Shown piece by piece: positions 9,160 through 19,005 of a stretch of 64,000 nucleotides of DNA. The stretch comes from Campylobacter cuniculorum DSM 23162 = LMG 24588. Its GTDB lineage: Bacteria; Campylobacterota; Campylobacteria; Campylobacterales; Campylobacteraceae. Both the position numbers and the translations under genes were made by a program. The number at the start of each line of letters is the position of its first letter. Position 1 is the stretch's first letter. The notes under the pieces were generated by a model. That model ran no database searches. It was not told the DNA's origin and worked only from the letters and a program-made list of their open reading frames with translations. The stretch lies in the NCBI RefSeq assembly GCF_002104335.1, contig NZ_CP020867.1, forward strand, positions 1,649,206 to 1,713,205, in the 5' to 3' direction.

Positions 9160-9643
9160 TTGTTTTTCCTTCCAATAAACCTAAAGGCAAAATCACACTA
9201 AGCCTTTCTTTAACCCCGATATGAGGCACCCTACACCAATGATCTTCTTTAACCTTTTTTGAAAAATACAAAAGGTCAATATCAAGAGTCCTTGGAGCAT
9301 TTTTAAAAGTCCTTTTTCTTTTAAATTTAACTTCATAATAAAGCAGGATTTTTAAAAGTGCTCTGGCGTGAAAATTTGTTTGTATGAGCATTATAGCATT
9401 TGTAAAATCTTTTTGTTCTTCATAACCAAAAGCTTTGTTGATTAAGAGGGGCGAAGTGGCAAGAATTTTTAATCTTCTATCATCCATTAAAATTCTAAAC
9501 AAAGCTTTAAAACGTTTTTTTTCATCGCTTATATTGCTTCCTAAACCCAAAAGAGCAAAATACTTAAAAATCCTTAAGCTTTTGCTCAAATAAGGAAAAA
9601 AACAAATATTTTCAATCTTTTTTGCTTCTTTTATCTTTAACAT
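9128..9643 (-). CDS. folK: 2-amino-4-hydroxy-6-hydroxymethyldihydropteridine pyrophosphokinase FolK
   Basis: Transfers pyrophosphate from ATP to 6-hydroxymethyl-dihydropterin in folate synthesis. Motifs seen are GLGSN (about residue 33), the FNAP-like NAIMLIQT segment, and the metal-binding APRTLDIDLLYF. The 171-residue length includes about 30 N-terminal residues before the first beta strand (LKIKEAKKIENICFF), longer than E. coli FolK but common in Campylobacter. It is sandwiched between aroQ (1-nt overlap) and flhF (32-nt overlap), so its translation is tied to the flagellar operon. Confidence 0.93.
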   Translation of the reverse strand: MLKIKEAKKIENICFFPYLSKSLRIFKYFALLGLGSNISDEKKRFKALFRILMDDRRLKILATSPLLINKAFGYEEQKDFTNAIMLIQTNFHARALLKILLYYEVKFKRKRTFKNAPRTLDIDLLYFSKKVKEDHWCRVPHIGVKERLSVILPLGLLEGKTNGTTHLYLYR

Positions 9644-10110
9644 TATTTTTGTTTCTGTGCAGCTTTTAATTTTTCAATTTGGTCGCAAATTTGCAAAATT
9701 CCCATTAAAGCTAAATGATAACCAAAGGGACCAAAACCTACAATTGTTCCAGAACAAACGGGTGAAATCAAACTCTTTTGCCTAAATTCCTCCCTGCGAT
9801 AAACATTGCTAATATGCACTTCAATCGTCGGTAAAGACACAGCTGCAATGGCATCGCGAATTGCCACAGAAGTGTGTGTATAAGCGGCAGGATTGATGAT
9901 AATACCATCAGCAGTGCCTAAACATTCTTGAATTTTATCGATAAGCTCTCCTTCAAAATTACTTTGAAAGAATTCAAGCTCTGCATTGCTTTGTGAGGCA
10001 GCAATTTTCATCTGTTCGTGAATTTCTTCCATTTTCATCGCACCATAAATTCCAACTTCTCTAAGTCCTAGCATGTTGATATTAGGACCTTGAATCACTA
10101 CTATTTTCAT
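9643..10110 (-). CDS. aroQ: Type II 3-dehydroquinate dehydratase AroQ
   Basis: Third step of the shikimate pathway, converting 3-dehydroquinate to 3-dehydroshikimate. Type II hallmarks: QGPNINMLG at the N-terminus, the active-site tyrosine in [14 protein letters not shown], and [14 protein letters not shown] with the catalytic histidine. I preferred the second of two adjacent ATGs (10110; the first is 10113) because its spacing from the AAGG site is better. First gene of the operon that continues into folK and flhF. Confidence 0.96.
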   Translation of the reverse strand: MKIVVIQGPNINMLGLREVGIYGAMKMEEIHEQMKIAASQSNAELEFFQSNFEGELIDKIQECLGTADGIIINPAAYTHTSVAIRDAIAAVSLPTIEVHISNVYRREEFRQKSLISPVCSGTIVGFGPFGYHLALMGILQICDQIEKLKAAQKQK

Positions 10111-10199
10111 CATTGAACCTTAAAAAATTAATATTTAAATTTTTATTATAGCATTTTAAAATAAATTTTTGCTACAATTCATCTTTTGAAAGGAAAATT

Positions 10200-11420
10200 G
10201 TGTTTTTAATTTCTTGTAAAAAAATGTTTGTGTGTGATGAAAAATTTAGTATTTTAGAAAATCAAGCCTTTGTTTTTGAAGAAAAAATTTTAGAATTTGG
10301 GACTTTAAAAAATTTACAAAAAAAATATCCCCATGCCAAACGCATTCAAAGCCCTCAAAATTCTCTTATACTTCCTGCTTTTATCAACACACACACTCAT
10401 TTAGAATTCAGTGCAAATTCTTATACTTTGCATTTTGGAGATTTTTTAAGCTGGGTTAAAAGCGTAATGAATTCAAGGCAAAATTTGAGTCAAAAAGCAA
10501 AAGATGAACTCATTTTAAATACGCTAAAAAAAATGCAAAGAACCGGCACGGGAACGATCGGCGAAATTTCAAGCTTTGGAAGTGATTTTCAAGCATGTTT
10601 GCAAAGCGATATGAGAGTGATTTTTTTTAATGAAATTTTAGGCGTCAATCAAGCCCTAAATTCAAGCAAAAAAGATGAATTTTTTAAACGATTTCAAAAG
10701 AGTTTAGACTTTCAAAATGAGCTTTTTATCCCTGCACTTTCTGTGCATTCTGCGTATTCTACAAATTTAGAATTGATAGAATGGATTTTAGCTTTAGCCC
10801 AAAAACACGGACTTCTTTTAAGTACTCATTTTTTAGAAAGCAGGGCAGAAAATGCTTGGTTAAGGCATGGAAAGGGAGGATTTAAAAAATGGCTTAAAAC
10901 TTTGGATAAAAATGCAAAACCCTTTTGCCATCCTAAAATTTTTACGGAGCTTTTCAAAGGACAAAGGACGCTTTTTACTCATTGTGTCCATCTTAACGAA
11001 TTTGAATGGCTTGATTTAAAATACCATTCTATCACACATTGTGCGTTTTCAAATCGACTCTTAAGTCAAAAAACTTTTGATTTAAAAAAGGCTTTAAAAA
11101 GCGGTTTAAATGTGCATTTGGGAACAGATGGCTTAAGTTCAAACATCTCTTTATCAATGCTTGATGAAATGCGGACTAATCTGCTTATACATAGGGATTT
11201 TGAGCTTAAAAATTTTGCAAAAAAACTCTTACTTATGGCGACTTTTTACCCTGCAAAGGCTCTTGATTTAAACTTAGGTTCATTACAAACGGGAAAAAGT
11301 GCTGATTTTAGCGTATTTGAGATAGAAGATTGTGATGAAGAACAACTTCCTTTGCAATTCATTCTTCATGCTAAAGAAGTGAAAAAATTATTCATCAAAG
11401 GAAAAGAATGCAAATTTTAA
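10200..11420 (+). CDS. Metal-dependent amidohydrolase (chlorohydrolase/aminofutalosine deaminase-like)
   Basis: Amidohydrolase-superfamily enzyme of the ATZ/TRZ deaminase branch. Ligand motifs run in order: NTHTHLEF, SVHSAYST, STHFLESRAE, HCVHLNE and LGTDGLSSN. GTG start at 10200 behind AAGGAAAA. Relatives deaminate nucleoside-type substrates; some members in this phylum act on 6-amino-6-deoxyfutalosine in menaquinone synthesis, but Campylobacter may bypass that step, so the substrate is open. The 406 residues are full length. It overlaps sppA by 13 nt and is probably cotranscribed with it. Confidence 0.85.
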   Translation: MFLISCKKMFVCDEKFSILENQAFVFEEKILEFGTLKNLQKKYPHAKRIQSPQNSLILPAFINTHTHLEFSANSYTLHFGDFLSWVKSVMNSRQNLSQKAKDELILNTLKKMQRTGTGTIGEISSFGSDFQACLQSDMRVIFFNEILGVNQALNSSKKDEFFKRFQKSLDFQNELFIPALSVHSAYSTNLELIEWILALAQKHGLLLSTHFLESRAENAWLRHGKGGFKKWLKTLDKNAKPFCHPKIFTELFKGQRTLFTHCVHLNEFEWLDLKYHSITHCAFSNRLLSQKTFDLKKALKSGLNVHLGTDGLSSNISLSMLDEMRTNLLIHRDFELKNFAKKLLLMATFYPAKALDLNLGSLQTGKSADFSVFEIEDCDEEQLPLQFILHAKEVKKLFIKGKECKF

Positions 11421-12310
11421 GATTTTGTTTAACAAGTATAATCGATGTGGTGAAATTCATAAATTCTTATTTTAAGACTTTTGTTTTTTTATTTATTGTG
11501 CTTTGGATTTTTCTTTCAAATTCTGATTCATCAGGGTCTTTAAATTCTTTAGCGAATTTAGAAAGAATTGATTTAAAGGGTGAAATTACAGATGTTTCTA
11601 AGGTGCTAGAAAAAATCATCGATGCTAAAAACAACGTAAATATTAAAGGGGTGCTTTTTGTGATTGATTCTCCGGGTGGAGCCTTTGCTCCAAGTATGGA
11701 GCTTGCTCTTGCAATTAAGGATTTAAGAAAAGAAAAACCTGTGGTGGTTTATGCGAGTGGAACAATGGCGAGTGGGAGCTATTTAAGCGGGGTTGGAGCT
11801 AATTTAATCCTAGCAAATCCTGCAAGTTTTATCGGTTCAATAGGAGTGATAATGCAAGGAGCTGATTTGAGTGAGTTGGCAAAAAAATTAGGGGTTAAAG
11901 AACAAAGCATTAAAGCCGGTGCTTTTAAAGAAGCAGGGACTTTTACAAGGGCTTGGAGTGAGGAAGAGAGGCGGTATTTACAAAATCTTATCAATCAAAG
12001 CTATGAACTTTTTACAAATTTTGTGGCTCAAGAAAGAAATTTAAAACTTGAAGATAAAGAAAAATGGGCAAATGCTAGGGTATTTTTGTCCTTTGAAGCT
12101 AAGGAGCTTGGTTTGATTGATGAATTGAGTAATTACGAAAATGCTAAAAAGCAATTAGAAAATTTAGCCAAAGTGAAAAATCCTATTTGGAAAAAAGAAG
12201 AGGTGAATGTATGGGATAAAATTTTAAATCGCTTGAGTGAGCAAGGAGTGAAAATGTTTAGTTCAATACTCACTCAATTTTACAGCACACAAAAATTTCA
12301 AGTCCTTTAA
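11408..12310 (+). CDS. sppA: Signal peptide peptidase SppA, short form
   Basis: Membrane-anchored serine/lysine peptidase degrading leftover signal peptides. One N-terminal membrane helix (about residues 18-36), then a ClpP-like S49 domain containing SPGGAFAPS, the nucleophile region ASGTMASGSYLSGVG and ASFIGSIGV. The 300 residues are the short, single-domain bacterial form and not the double-length E. coli form. ATG 11408 has an AAAGGAAAAGA site inside the end of the upstream gene. It ends tail to tail with the FkbM gene with a 4-nt overlap. Confidence 0.92.
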   Translation: MQILRFCLTSIIDVVKFINSYFKTFVFLFIVLWIFLSNSDSSGSLNSLANLERIDLKGEITDVSKVLEKIIDAKNNVNIKGVLFVIDSPGGAFAPSMELALAIKDLRKEKPVVVYASGTMASGSYLSGVGANLILANPASFIGSIGVIMQGADLSELAKKLGVKEQSIKAGAFKEAGTFTRAWSEEERRYLQNLINQSYELFTNFVAQERNLKLEDKEKWANARVFLSFEAKELGLIDELSNYENAKKQLENLAKVKNPIWKKEEVNVWDKILNRLSEQGVKMFSSILTQFYSTQKFQVL

Positions 12311-13089
12311 ACCCAATCTAAAAAGATATTTTTAATCTTATGTTGAGAAATTTGCTGTTTTAATTTCTCAATCTTTTCTTTAGGATTTTTAAAAAATCTC
12401 TCGTGAGTTTCTACCATTATAAATTCAATTCTTTCATAGAGTTTTTGCTCAATCAAGGCTTTTAAAACATCAAATTCAGCCCCTTCAATGTCAAGTTTTA
12501 TGAGTGTGATTTTGTTCCATTGAGTCAGAACTTCGCGTAAAAATTCGCAAAAATCAATGCTTGTAACCTCATAGGCATTTTCTTCTTTTATGTCTCTTTG
12601 GATTAAACTTGCACCCTCTGATATGAAATCATCTTCAGGAATATAAAATTTCATCGTGCCATTTTGATGAGAAATCGCTTTGTCCGAGAAAATGAAATTT
12701 TTATGATTTTTATATCGTTCTTTAAGGAAAGCACTTAAATAAATATTAGGCTCAAAGGCATAACAAATTCCATCAAGTGCTAAACACACATCACTAAAAA
12801 CACCTGCATGTGCTCCACCATCGATGAAAACAAGCTTTTCTCCATTTCTAGCCCTAAGATAAAAATCATAAAAAATTTTGTGATATTTATGATGAATATA
12901 AGAGCGTCTTAAAAGGAATTTGAGATCCCCCCCCCCTTCTGCTCTAAAATTCATATAAGCGTCAAATAATTTTTTTTCAAGGATGTATTCTAAAAATTTA
13001 GCTTGGTTTGTGTATTTAAAGATTCTTAAACCACCCAAATAAATTTCTCTTTTGCCATTTTCATATTTTATTTTTTTAAACATGAACAA
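12307..13089 (-). CDS. FkbM-family methyltransferase, phase-variable (G10)
   Basis: SAM-dependent methyltransferase of the FkbM type, likely O-methylating a surface sugar. Motif I is VFIDGGAHAGVFSD; YAFEPNIYLSAFL and IKLDIEGAEFDVLKAL (the FkbM IEG-E signature) follow. Codons 52-55 are built from a run of ten G residues on the coding strand (12927-12936), giving EGGGD. With ten G the frame is open for all 260 residues (ON), and gain or loss of one G would stop it early. Such tracts in Campylobacter mark capsule, LOS and flagellin glycan genes. It lies alone among housekeeping genes. Confidence 0.87.
   Translation of the reverse strand: MFMFKKIKYENGKREIYLGGLRIFKYTNQAKFLEYILEKKLFDAYMNFRAEGGGDLKFLLRRSYIHHKYHKIFYDFYLRARNGEKLVFIDGGAHAGVFSDVCLALDGICYAFEPNIYLSAFLKERYKNHKNFIFSDKAISHQNGTMKFYIPEDDFISEGASLIQRDIKEENAYEVTSIDFCEFLREVLTQWNKITLIKLDIEGAEFDVLKALIEQKLYERIEFIMVETHERFFKNPKEKIEKLKQQISQHKIKNIFLDWV
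12927..12936 (-). repeat. G10 homopolymer tract in FkbM methyltransferase
   Basis: Ten consecutive C on the plus strand, which is G10 in the coding sense. In a genome this AT-rich a run like this is a contingency locus rather than chance. The present length keeps the gene in frame. Confidence 0.95.
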
Positions 13090-13353
13090 TCCTTATAATT
13101 TTTATAATCAATTCTTAGTTTTAAAATGAGCTATTTTTACGCGTTAATATAAAATAATATTAAATCAAATATATTTGCGAAATCTGCCAAATGAAGACTC
13201 AATTCTAATTAGCATTATTATACAATAATTATTTAAAATTTAGCCCTTAAAAAATAAAAATTTTAGCCTCTATCTTTTGAGTTAGAATTTATTAAAATTA
13301 AGAAATTTATCTTTGTTGATTGAATTTATTTTTTAATTTACAATTCAACGATT

Positions 13354-13866
13354 TTATTTCTTTTTAAGTCTTTGTTTGAGAAATTCTCTTATGCTTTCTT
13401 TATCAAATCGTGCTAGAATTCGAATTTGTTTTTGAAGTAGGGAAAAATTGATAAAAGCCATTATCAAAAGCACCAAACACAGCATAAAGAAGAATAAATC
13501 CACCGCTGAAAATTCATTAATACTCGTTAGCAGTGCAAAAAAAGCACTCGCAAGAAGTAAAAAGCCCAAAAGTATAAATTGATACAATAAAGCTTCTTTA
13601 AAATTATGAGTTTTTTGCGTCAAATTTCTAAAAAGAATGATTTTTTCATTCCAATTCGAAATCAAAATTTCATCATTTTCCTTAAATAAATCTTTTTTAA
13701 AGCTTTTATAAGAAAAAATTTCGCTCTCTGTATTGAGTTCATCTTTGACACAAACTAAAGTATAGTCCTTATAAAATGCTCCATCAAGCTGACTTACTTT
13801 TTCTATCTTAAGAAGTCTTAAATCATTTCTTGCGTAAAAAAAGCCTTTAAAGTTCATAAATGCCAT
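13354..13866 (-). CDS. Two-helix membrane protein of unknown function
   Basis: About 170 residues. A soluble N-terminal half with charged beta-like segments (around NDEILISNWNEKIILF) is followed by two adjacent hydrophobic helices (about residues 90-112 and 120-142) and a basic C-terminal tail (KESIREFLKQRLKKK). I chose ATG 13866, 8 nt after a GGGAG site; a GTG at 13875 is also in frame. It overlaps the end of ribD by 20 nt and so is probably cotranscribed with it. I do not recognise the family. Confidence 0.75.
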   Translation of the reverse strand: MAFMNFKGFFYARNDLRLLKIEKVSQLDGAFYKDYTLVCVKDELNTESEIFSYKSFKKDLFKENDEILISNWNEKIILFRNLTQKTHNFKEALLYQFILLGFLLLASAFFALLTSINEFSAVDLFFFMLCLVLLIMAFINFSLLQKQIRILARFDKESIREFLKQRLKKK

Positions 13867-14827
13867 AAGTATCACTCCCTAAAAATCCCTTATACATGGG
13901 GGTTAATTCTAAAGATATTTTAACATTGTTTTGAGTGTTGAGTTTGGAATTTTGGAAGATTAAAAAACAATCCATTTCATCTTTAAAATTTTTGAGAAAA
14001 TTCTCTCCGCCTTCAAACATCAAAAATTTTGCTTCTTTGGGAATTTGAGTAAAAATTTGACGCTTTGGCACACTAAAAAGAGGGATATTTTTATCAAAAC
14101 TTTCAAGACTTTTACGAGTCATGATACACACATGAGGAGCTTTGGCTTTAACAAGCCTTGAATCAAGCAAAGGTCTGTCTTTGCGTATAGTTTCTCCGCC
14201 TACAACAAGCATATCAATGACAGAGCGAATTTGATGGGCATAAGTCCTGCTTTCTTCGGAGCTTACGATTTTTCCATAAGCTGAGCCATTGAGACTTAAA
14301 GCGAGTTTAAAGAGTTTAAAACTGCCTTTTTGCCATTTTAAAAAAGGTTTTAAAAGTTTTTCGCCCTGTTTGCATAAAAGCTCAAATTCCACTTCAATAC
14401 CTTGTTTTTGTAAAAATTCCGCTCCCCCACTTGCAATTTTATTTTCATCTTTAACACTGATAAAAACTTTTTTAAATCCTAGTTCGGCTAAAAGTTTCGC
14501 ACAAGGAGGCGTCTTACCTTGATGGTTGCAGGGTTCAAGCGTTACAAAAGCTGTGGCATTTTTAAGCAAATTTTGATGATTTTTAAGGATAAAATGATAC
14601 AAATCATCGGCTTTTTTAGGAAAATTAAATTCTGATTTTAAGTTCTTTAAAGCCTCTTTAATGGCATTTAATTCAGCATGAGCCTCTCCAGCCTTTTGAT
14701 GGGCACTTATACTTAAAATTTTCTCATTTTTATCTAAAATCACGCAGCCTACTGCAGGATTGGGATAAGTTAAAAATTGATATTTCCAAGCTTCATTAAG
14801 AGCAAGTTGCATATAAAAATTTTTCAA
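13847..14827 (-). CDS. ribD: Bifunctional riboflavin biosynthesis protein RibD
   Basis: Deaminates then reduces the pyrimidine intermediate in riboflavin synthesis. The N-terminal zinc deaminase domain carries HAELNAI and EPCNHQGKTPPCAKLL. The C-terminal reductase domain carries DMLVVGGETIRKDRPLLDSRL. The 326 residues are slightly short for the family (about 350-370) but complete. The reading frame begins with TTG (14827), 5 nt after AAAGGTG; the first ATG (14812) is too far from that site, so TTG is the likelier start. The gene downstream overlaps by 20 nt. Confidence 0.94.
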   Translation of the reverse strand: MKNFYMQLALNEAWKYQFLTYPNPAVGCVILDKNEKILSISAHQKAGEAHAELNAIKEALKNLKSEFNFPKKADDLYHFILKNHQNLLKNATAFVTLEPCNHQGKTPPCAKLLAELGFKKVFISVKDENKIASGGAEFLQKQGIEVEFELLCKQGEKLLKPFLKWQKGSFKLFKLALSLNGSAYGKIVSSEESRTYAHQIRSVIDMLVVGGETIRKDRPLLDSRLVKAKAPHVCIMTRKSLESFDKNIPLFSVPKRQIFTQIPKEAKFLMFEGGENFLKNFKDEMDCFLIFQNSKLNTQNNVKISLELTPMYKGFLGSDTYGIYEL

Positions 14828-15040
14828 ATTTCACCTTTTTATATTATTACAAATTGCGAATTTTTATGTTGAAAAACCTATATTGATATTTTCAGACACC
14901 TGATTTTCAATTTAATTTTATAGAAAATCTTCATTTAACTTCTAATCTAAAACTCCATTCTCAAACAAACATTTTTAATTTAAAACATACAATTAAAACT
15001 ATAAAAATTTATTATAAATTTTTTATTTTGCTTTTAAATT

Positions 15041-15832
15041 TTATTCTTTAGCGATTTGACTTAAAATTTTATCAAAAGCCCATAATTTTCTAGCTTCAAT
15101 AGCTTTTTCCGGTTCGATAATAAGCATTTCTTCCTCGCTTCCAAGCCTTTCTTTAAGTTCGCCAAAAGCATCAATAAAGAAAGTATCGCCGTAAAAATTG
15201 CATTCCTCATCTTGAGTTTTTTGCTTTCCTATGCGATTAACCCTTAAAATGCTTGTTGAATTTAAAAAGGCTCTTGTCTTTAAAAGCTCCTCCCATCTTT
15301 GTTTGCTCGAATAAGTCGAAGCAGTAGGGATAATCACAAGGTCAATTTTTTTAGCCATAATCTCCTGCCAAAATATGTCAAAATGAGCTTCAAAACCAAA
15401 AAGCAAGGCACATTTAAGTCCTGCATGGGTAAAATGATAGAGTTTGATTTGTTTTGTTTTATTGCTAAAAAATTTTTCCTCATTCCAATGCTCATAGGGC
15501 ATTAAAATCTGTTGCTCATAGCTTTTTAAAATATCAGGACCCACTCTAAGACAAAGTTTTTTATATCCCTTCGCTTCAACGCTGACAAATGGGGCTATAA
15601 TTTCGAGTTCGTATTTTTTTGCAAGACGCATCAAACTTTGTTTTTTAGTTTCGCTTTGTTCTTTAATCATACTCTTTGGTAGAGTGATGAGCTCAAGAAA
15701 AAAAGTGTTGATAACATATTCTCCAAGCACAACTAAATTCGCACCACTCTCTTTACAAATTTGCAAATAATAATCAAGTCTTGATTCACTCAAAGCCAAA
15801 GTAGGAAATTGTAAAGCAGCAATCTTACTCAT
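15041..15832 (-). CDS. Nitrilase-fold (carbon-nitrogen hydrolase) protein, catalytic Cys and Lys apparently lost
   Basis: Carbon-nitrogen hydrolase fold: KIAALQF at the start, the catalytic-Glu strand [11 protein letters not shown], and LVIIPTAS near the end. The other two members of the usual E-K-C triad are not where expected. The Lys region reads [11 protein letters not shown] (normally YRKIHL) and the nucleophile region reads LLFGFEAHF (normally LICYEIRF), so K becomes Q and C becomes G in my alignment. It may be a non-catalytic protein. Start at ATG 15832 (MSKIAALQF), overlapping the xseB stop by 8 nt. Last gene of the guaB-xseB operon. Confidence 0.83.
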   Translation of the reverse strand: MSKIAALQFPTLALSESRLDYYLQICKESGANLVVLGEYVINTFFLELITLPKSMIKEQSETKKQSLMRLAKKYELEIIAPFVSVEAKGYKKLCLRVGPDILKSYEQQILMPYEHWNEEKFFSNKTKQIKLYHFTHAGLKCALLFGFEAHFDIFWQEIMAKKIDLVIIPTASTYSSKQRWEELLKTRAFLNSTSILRVNRIGKQKTQDEECNFYGDTFFIDAFGELKERLGSEEEMLIIEPEKAIEARKLWAFDKILSQIAKE

Positions 15833-15997
15833 CGATTTTCTCCACTTCAAGCTTAGCTTTTTCGAGGTCTTCTCTTGCTTTTTTTATACTCAAAAGACCT
15901 GTTTTATAAATTTTCACACTCTCATCTAAACTCAATTCATTTTCATTAAGTTTTTCTAAAGCTTCATTCGCTTTTTTTAAATTTTCTTCAAAACTCA

Positions 15998-15998
<1 letters not shown>
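15825..15998 (-). CDS. xseB: Exodeoxyribonuclease VII small subunit XseB
   Basis: 57-residue helical protein ([20 protein letters not shown] at the start, [14 protein letters not shown] in the middle) with the XseB pattern. XseB forms a coiled-coil cage around the large nuclease subunit XseA, which here is encoded 26 kb away at 41611. Too short for most gene lists. Its ATG shares one base with the guaB stop (TAATG) and its stop overlaps the next gene by 8 nt, so it is fully embedded in the operon. Confidence 0.88.
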
Positions 15999-17476
<1,478 letters not shown>

Positions 17477-17541
17477 TTACAGCTTTTATTTAAATAATCT
17501 CTGACGGCTTAGCCTTTAATTTAAAATTATTGACAAATTTT

Positions 17542-18900
17542 TTACTGCTTGATAATTTTTTCCAAATTCAAAGCTCCATCAAGCAAATTTTGCTCATCAA
17601 AAGCCTTGCAAATCAGTTGAGCTGAAATATTTAAGCCGTCTTTGTCCTTAGCCACAGGTATGCTAATAGCTCCAAGCCCTGCTAAATTAACAGAGATTGT
17701 AAAAACATCCTCCAAATAATTTTGCATCGGTGTTTTTTGAGTGTCAAAACTAAAGGCTGTCGTTGGAGTAACGGGCATAAAAATCAAATCACAATCCCTT
17801 AGAATTTCTTCATATTTAGCCTTAATCAAAGCCCTTGCCTTTTGAGCCTTAATATAATATGCATCATAATATCCGCTACTAAGCACGAAAGTTCCTAACA
17901 AAATTCTTCGCTTAACCTCCTCGCCAAAACCTTCGCTCCTTGTTTGAATATACATATCTTTCAAGTTTTTACTTTGACTTCTCTTTCCATATCTTACCCC
18001 ATCATAGCGACTTAAATTCGCACTTGCTTCAGCTGTTGCAATGATATAATAGGCTGCAATATCAAATTTAGAATCAAGTAAATTCTTACAGACAAGCTCA
18101 TGTCCATTTGCTTTTAAAGCATCTATAGTTTTTAACAAAGCGGTTTTAATTTCAGAGCTTGTTTGATGGATATAATTTTCAATCACAGCAATCCTAAATT
18201 TACGATTAGGATTTAAACGAGGTGCTGTTTTAATGAATTCTATTTTTGCACTTGTACTATCCATAGGGTCATGTCCTGCAATCGCATCATATAAAATCGC
18301 AGCATCTTCAACATTTTGTGTTAGAGTTCCGATTTGATCAAGACTTGAAGAATAAGAAGCCAAACCATAGCGACTCACCCTTCCATAACTTGGTTTAAAC
18401 CCTACACAACCGCAAAATGCCGCAGGCTGACGCACAGAGCCGCCTGTATCTGAACCTAAACTTGCTAAAGCAAGTTGAGCCGCTACTGCTGCGGCACTTC
18501 CACCACTACTTCCGCCCGGAACTTGATTGGAATTTAAAGGATTAAGAGTTTTTCCATAAAATGAAGTTGATGTTGTACTTCCCATAGCAAATTCGTCCAT
18601 ATTGCATCGCCCAAAAGGAGAAAAACCATTGCGTTTTAAATTCACAATAGCACTTGCATCATAAGGTGCAATATAACCTTGTAAAATTTTAGAAGCACAA
18701 GTAAGTTCCCAACCTTTAACGCTGATATTATCTTTAATTGCCACAGGCACACCCTCTCCTGCATCATTAAGCTCACAACCTAAAAATTGCTCAATAAAAG
18801 CTCCGATTTGTTTTTGTTTTTTTGCTTTATCGTTGAGTTCTTTTTTTAAATTTTCAAGTTCATTTTTTGAGTAAGTTAAAGCTTCTTTTAAACTAATCAT
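17542..18900 (-). CDS. gatA: Aspartyl/glutamyl-tRNA amidotransferase subunit A
   Basis: Amidase subunit of GatCAB, which releases ammonia from glutamine to convert Glu-tRNA(Gln) and Asp-tRNA(Asn). The amidase signature is clear: catalytic Lys in VAIKDNI, then PGGSSGGSAAAVAAQLALA and the Ser of SLGSDTGGSVRQPA. 452 residues is normal. It starts 8 nt inside the end of the small membrane ORF and 106 nt after ileS, so it is probably cotranscribed with both. gatB and gatC are not in the window. Confidence 0.96.
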   Translation of the reverse strand: MISLKEALTYSKNELENLKKELNDKAKKQKQIGAFIEQFLGCELNDAGEGVPVAIKDNISVKGWELTCASKILQGYIAPYDASAIVNLKRNGFSPFGRCNMDEFAMGSTTSTSFYGKTLNPLNSNQVPGGSSGGSAAAVAAQLALASLGSDTGGSVRQPAAFCGCVGFKPSYGRVSRYGLASYSSSLDQIGTLTQNVEDAAILYDAIAGHDPMDSTSAKIEFIKTAPRLNPNRKFRIAVIENYIHQTSSEIKTALLKTIDALKANGHELVCKNLLDSKFDIAAYYIIATAEASANLSRYDGVRYGKRSQSKNLKDMYIQTRSEGFGEEVKRRILLGTFVLSSGYYDAYYIKAQKARALIKAKYEEILRDCDLIFMPVTPTTAFSFDTQKTPMQNYLEDVFTISVNLAGLGAISIPVAKDKDGLNISAQLICKAFDEQNLLDGALNLEKIIKQ

Positions 18901-19003
18901 TTTTATCCTTTTTTCTTATAAAAAGTATGGCTAAAGTACTTAAAAAAAATACGACGAAAATCGTAATCAAAACAAGACTTGTTGGAATTTCCTCTTCAAA
19001 CAC
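18893..19003 (-). CDS. Tiny single-span membrane protein between ileS and gatA
   Basis: 36-residue frame starting at GTG 19003, two bases after the ileS stop and overlapping gatA by 8 nt. The product has a short acidic head (FEEEIP), one strongly hydrophobic helix (LVLITIFVVFFLSTLAILFI) and a basic tail (RKKDKND), the usual inside-positive signature of a real single-span protein. I recall a similar tiny membrane gene at this place in C. jejuni. Tight packing between two genes supports translation. Function unknown. Confidence 0.6.
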   Translation of the reverse strand: MFEEEIPTSLVLITIFVVFFLSTLAILFIRKKDKND

Positions 19004-19005
19004 TC

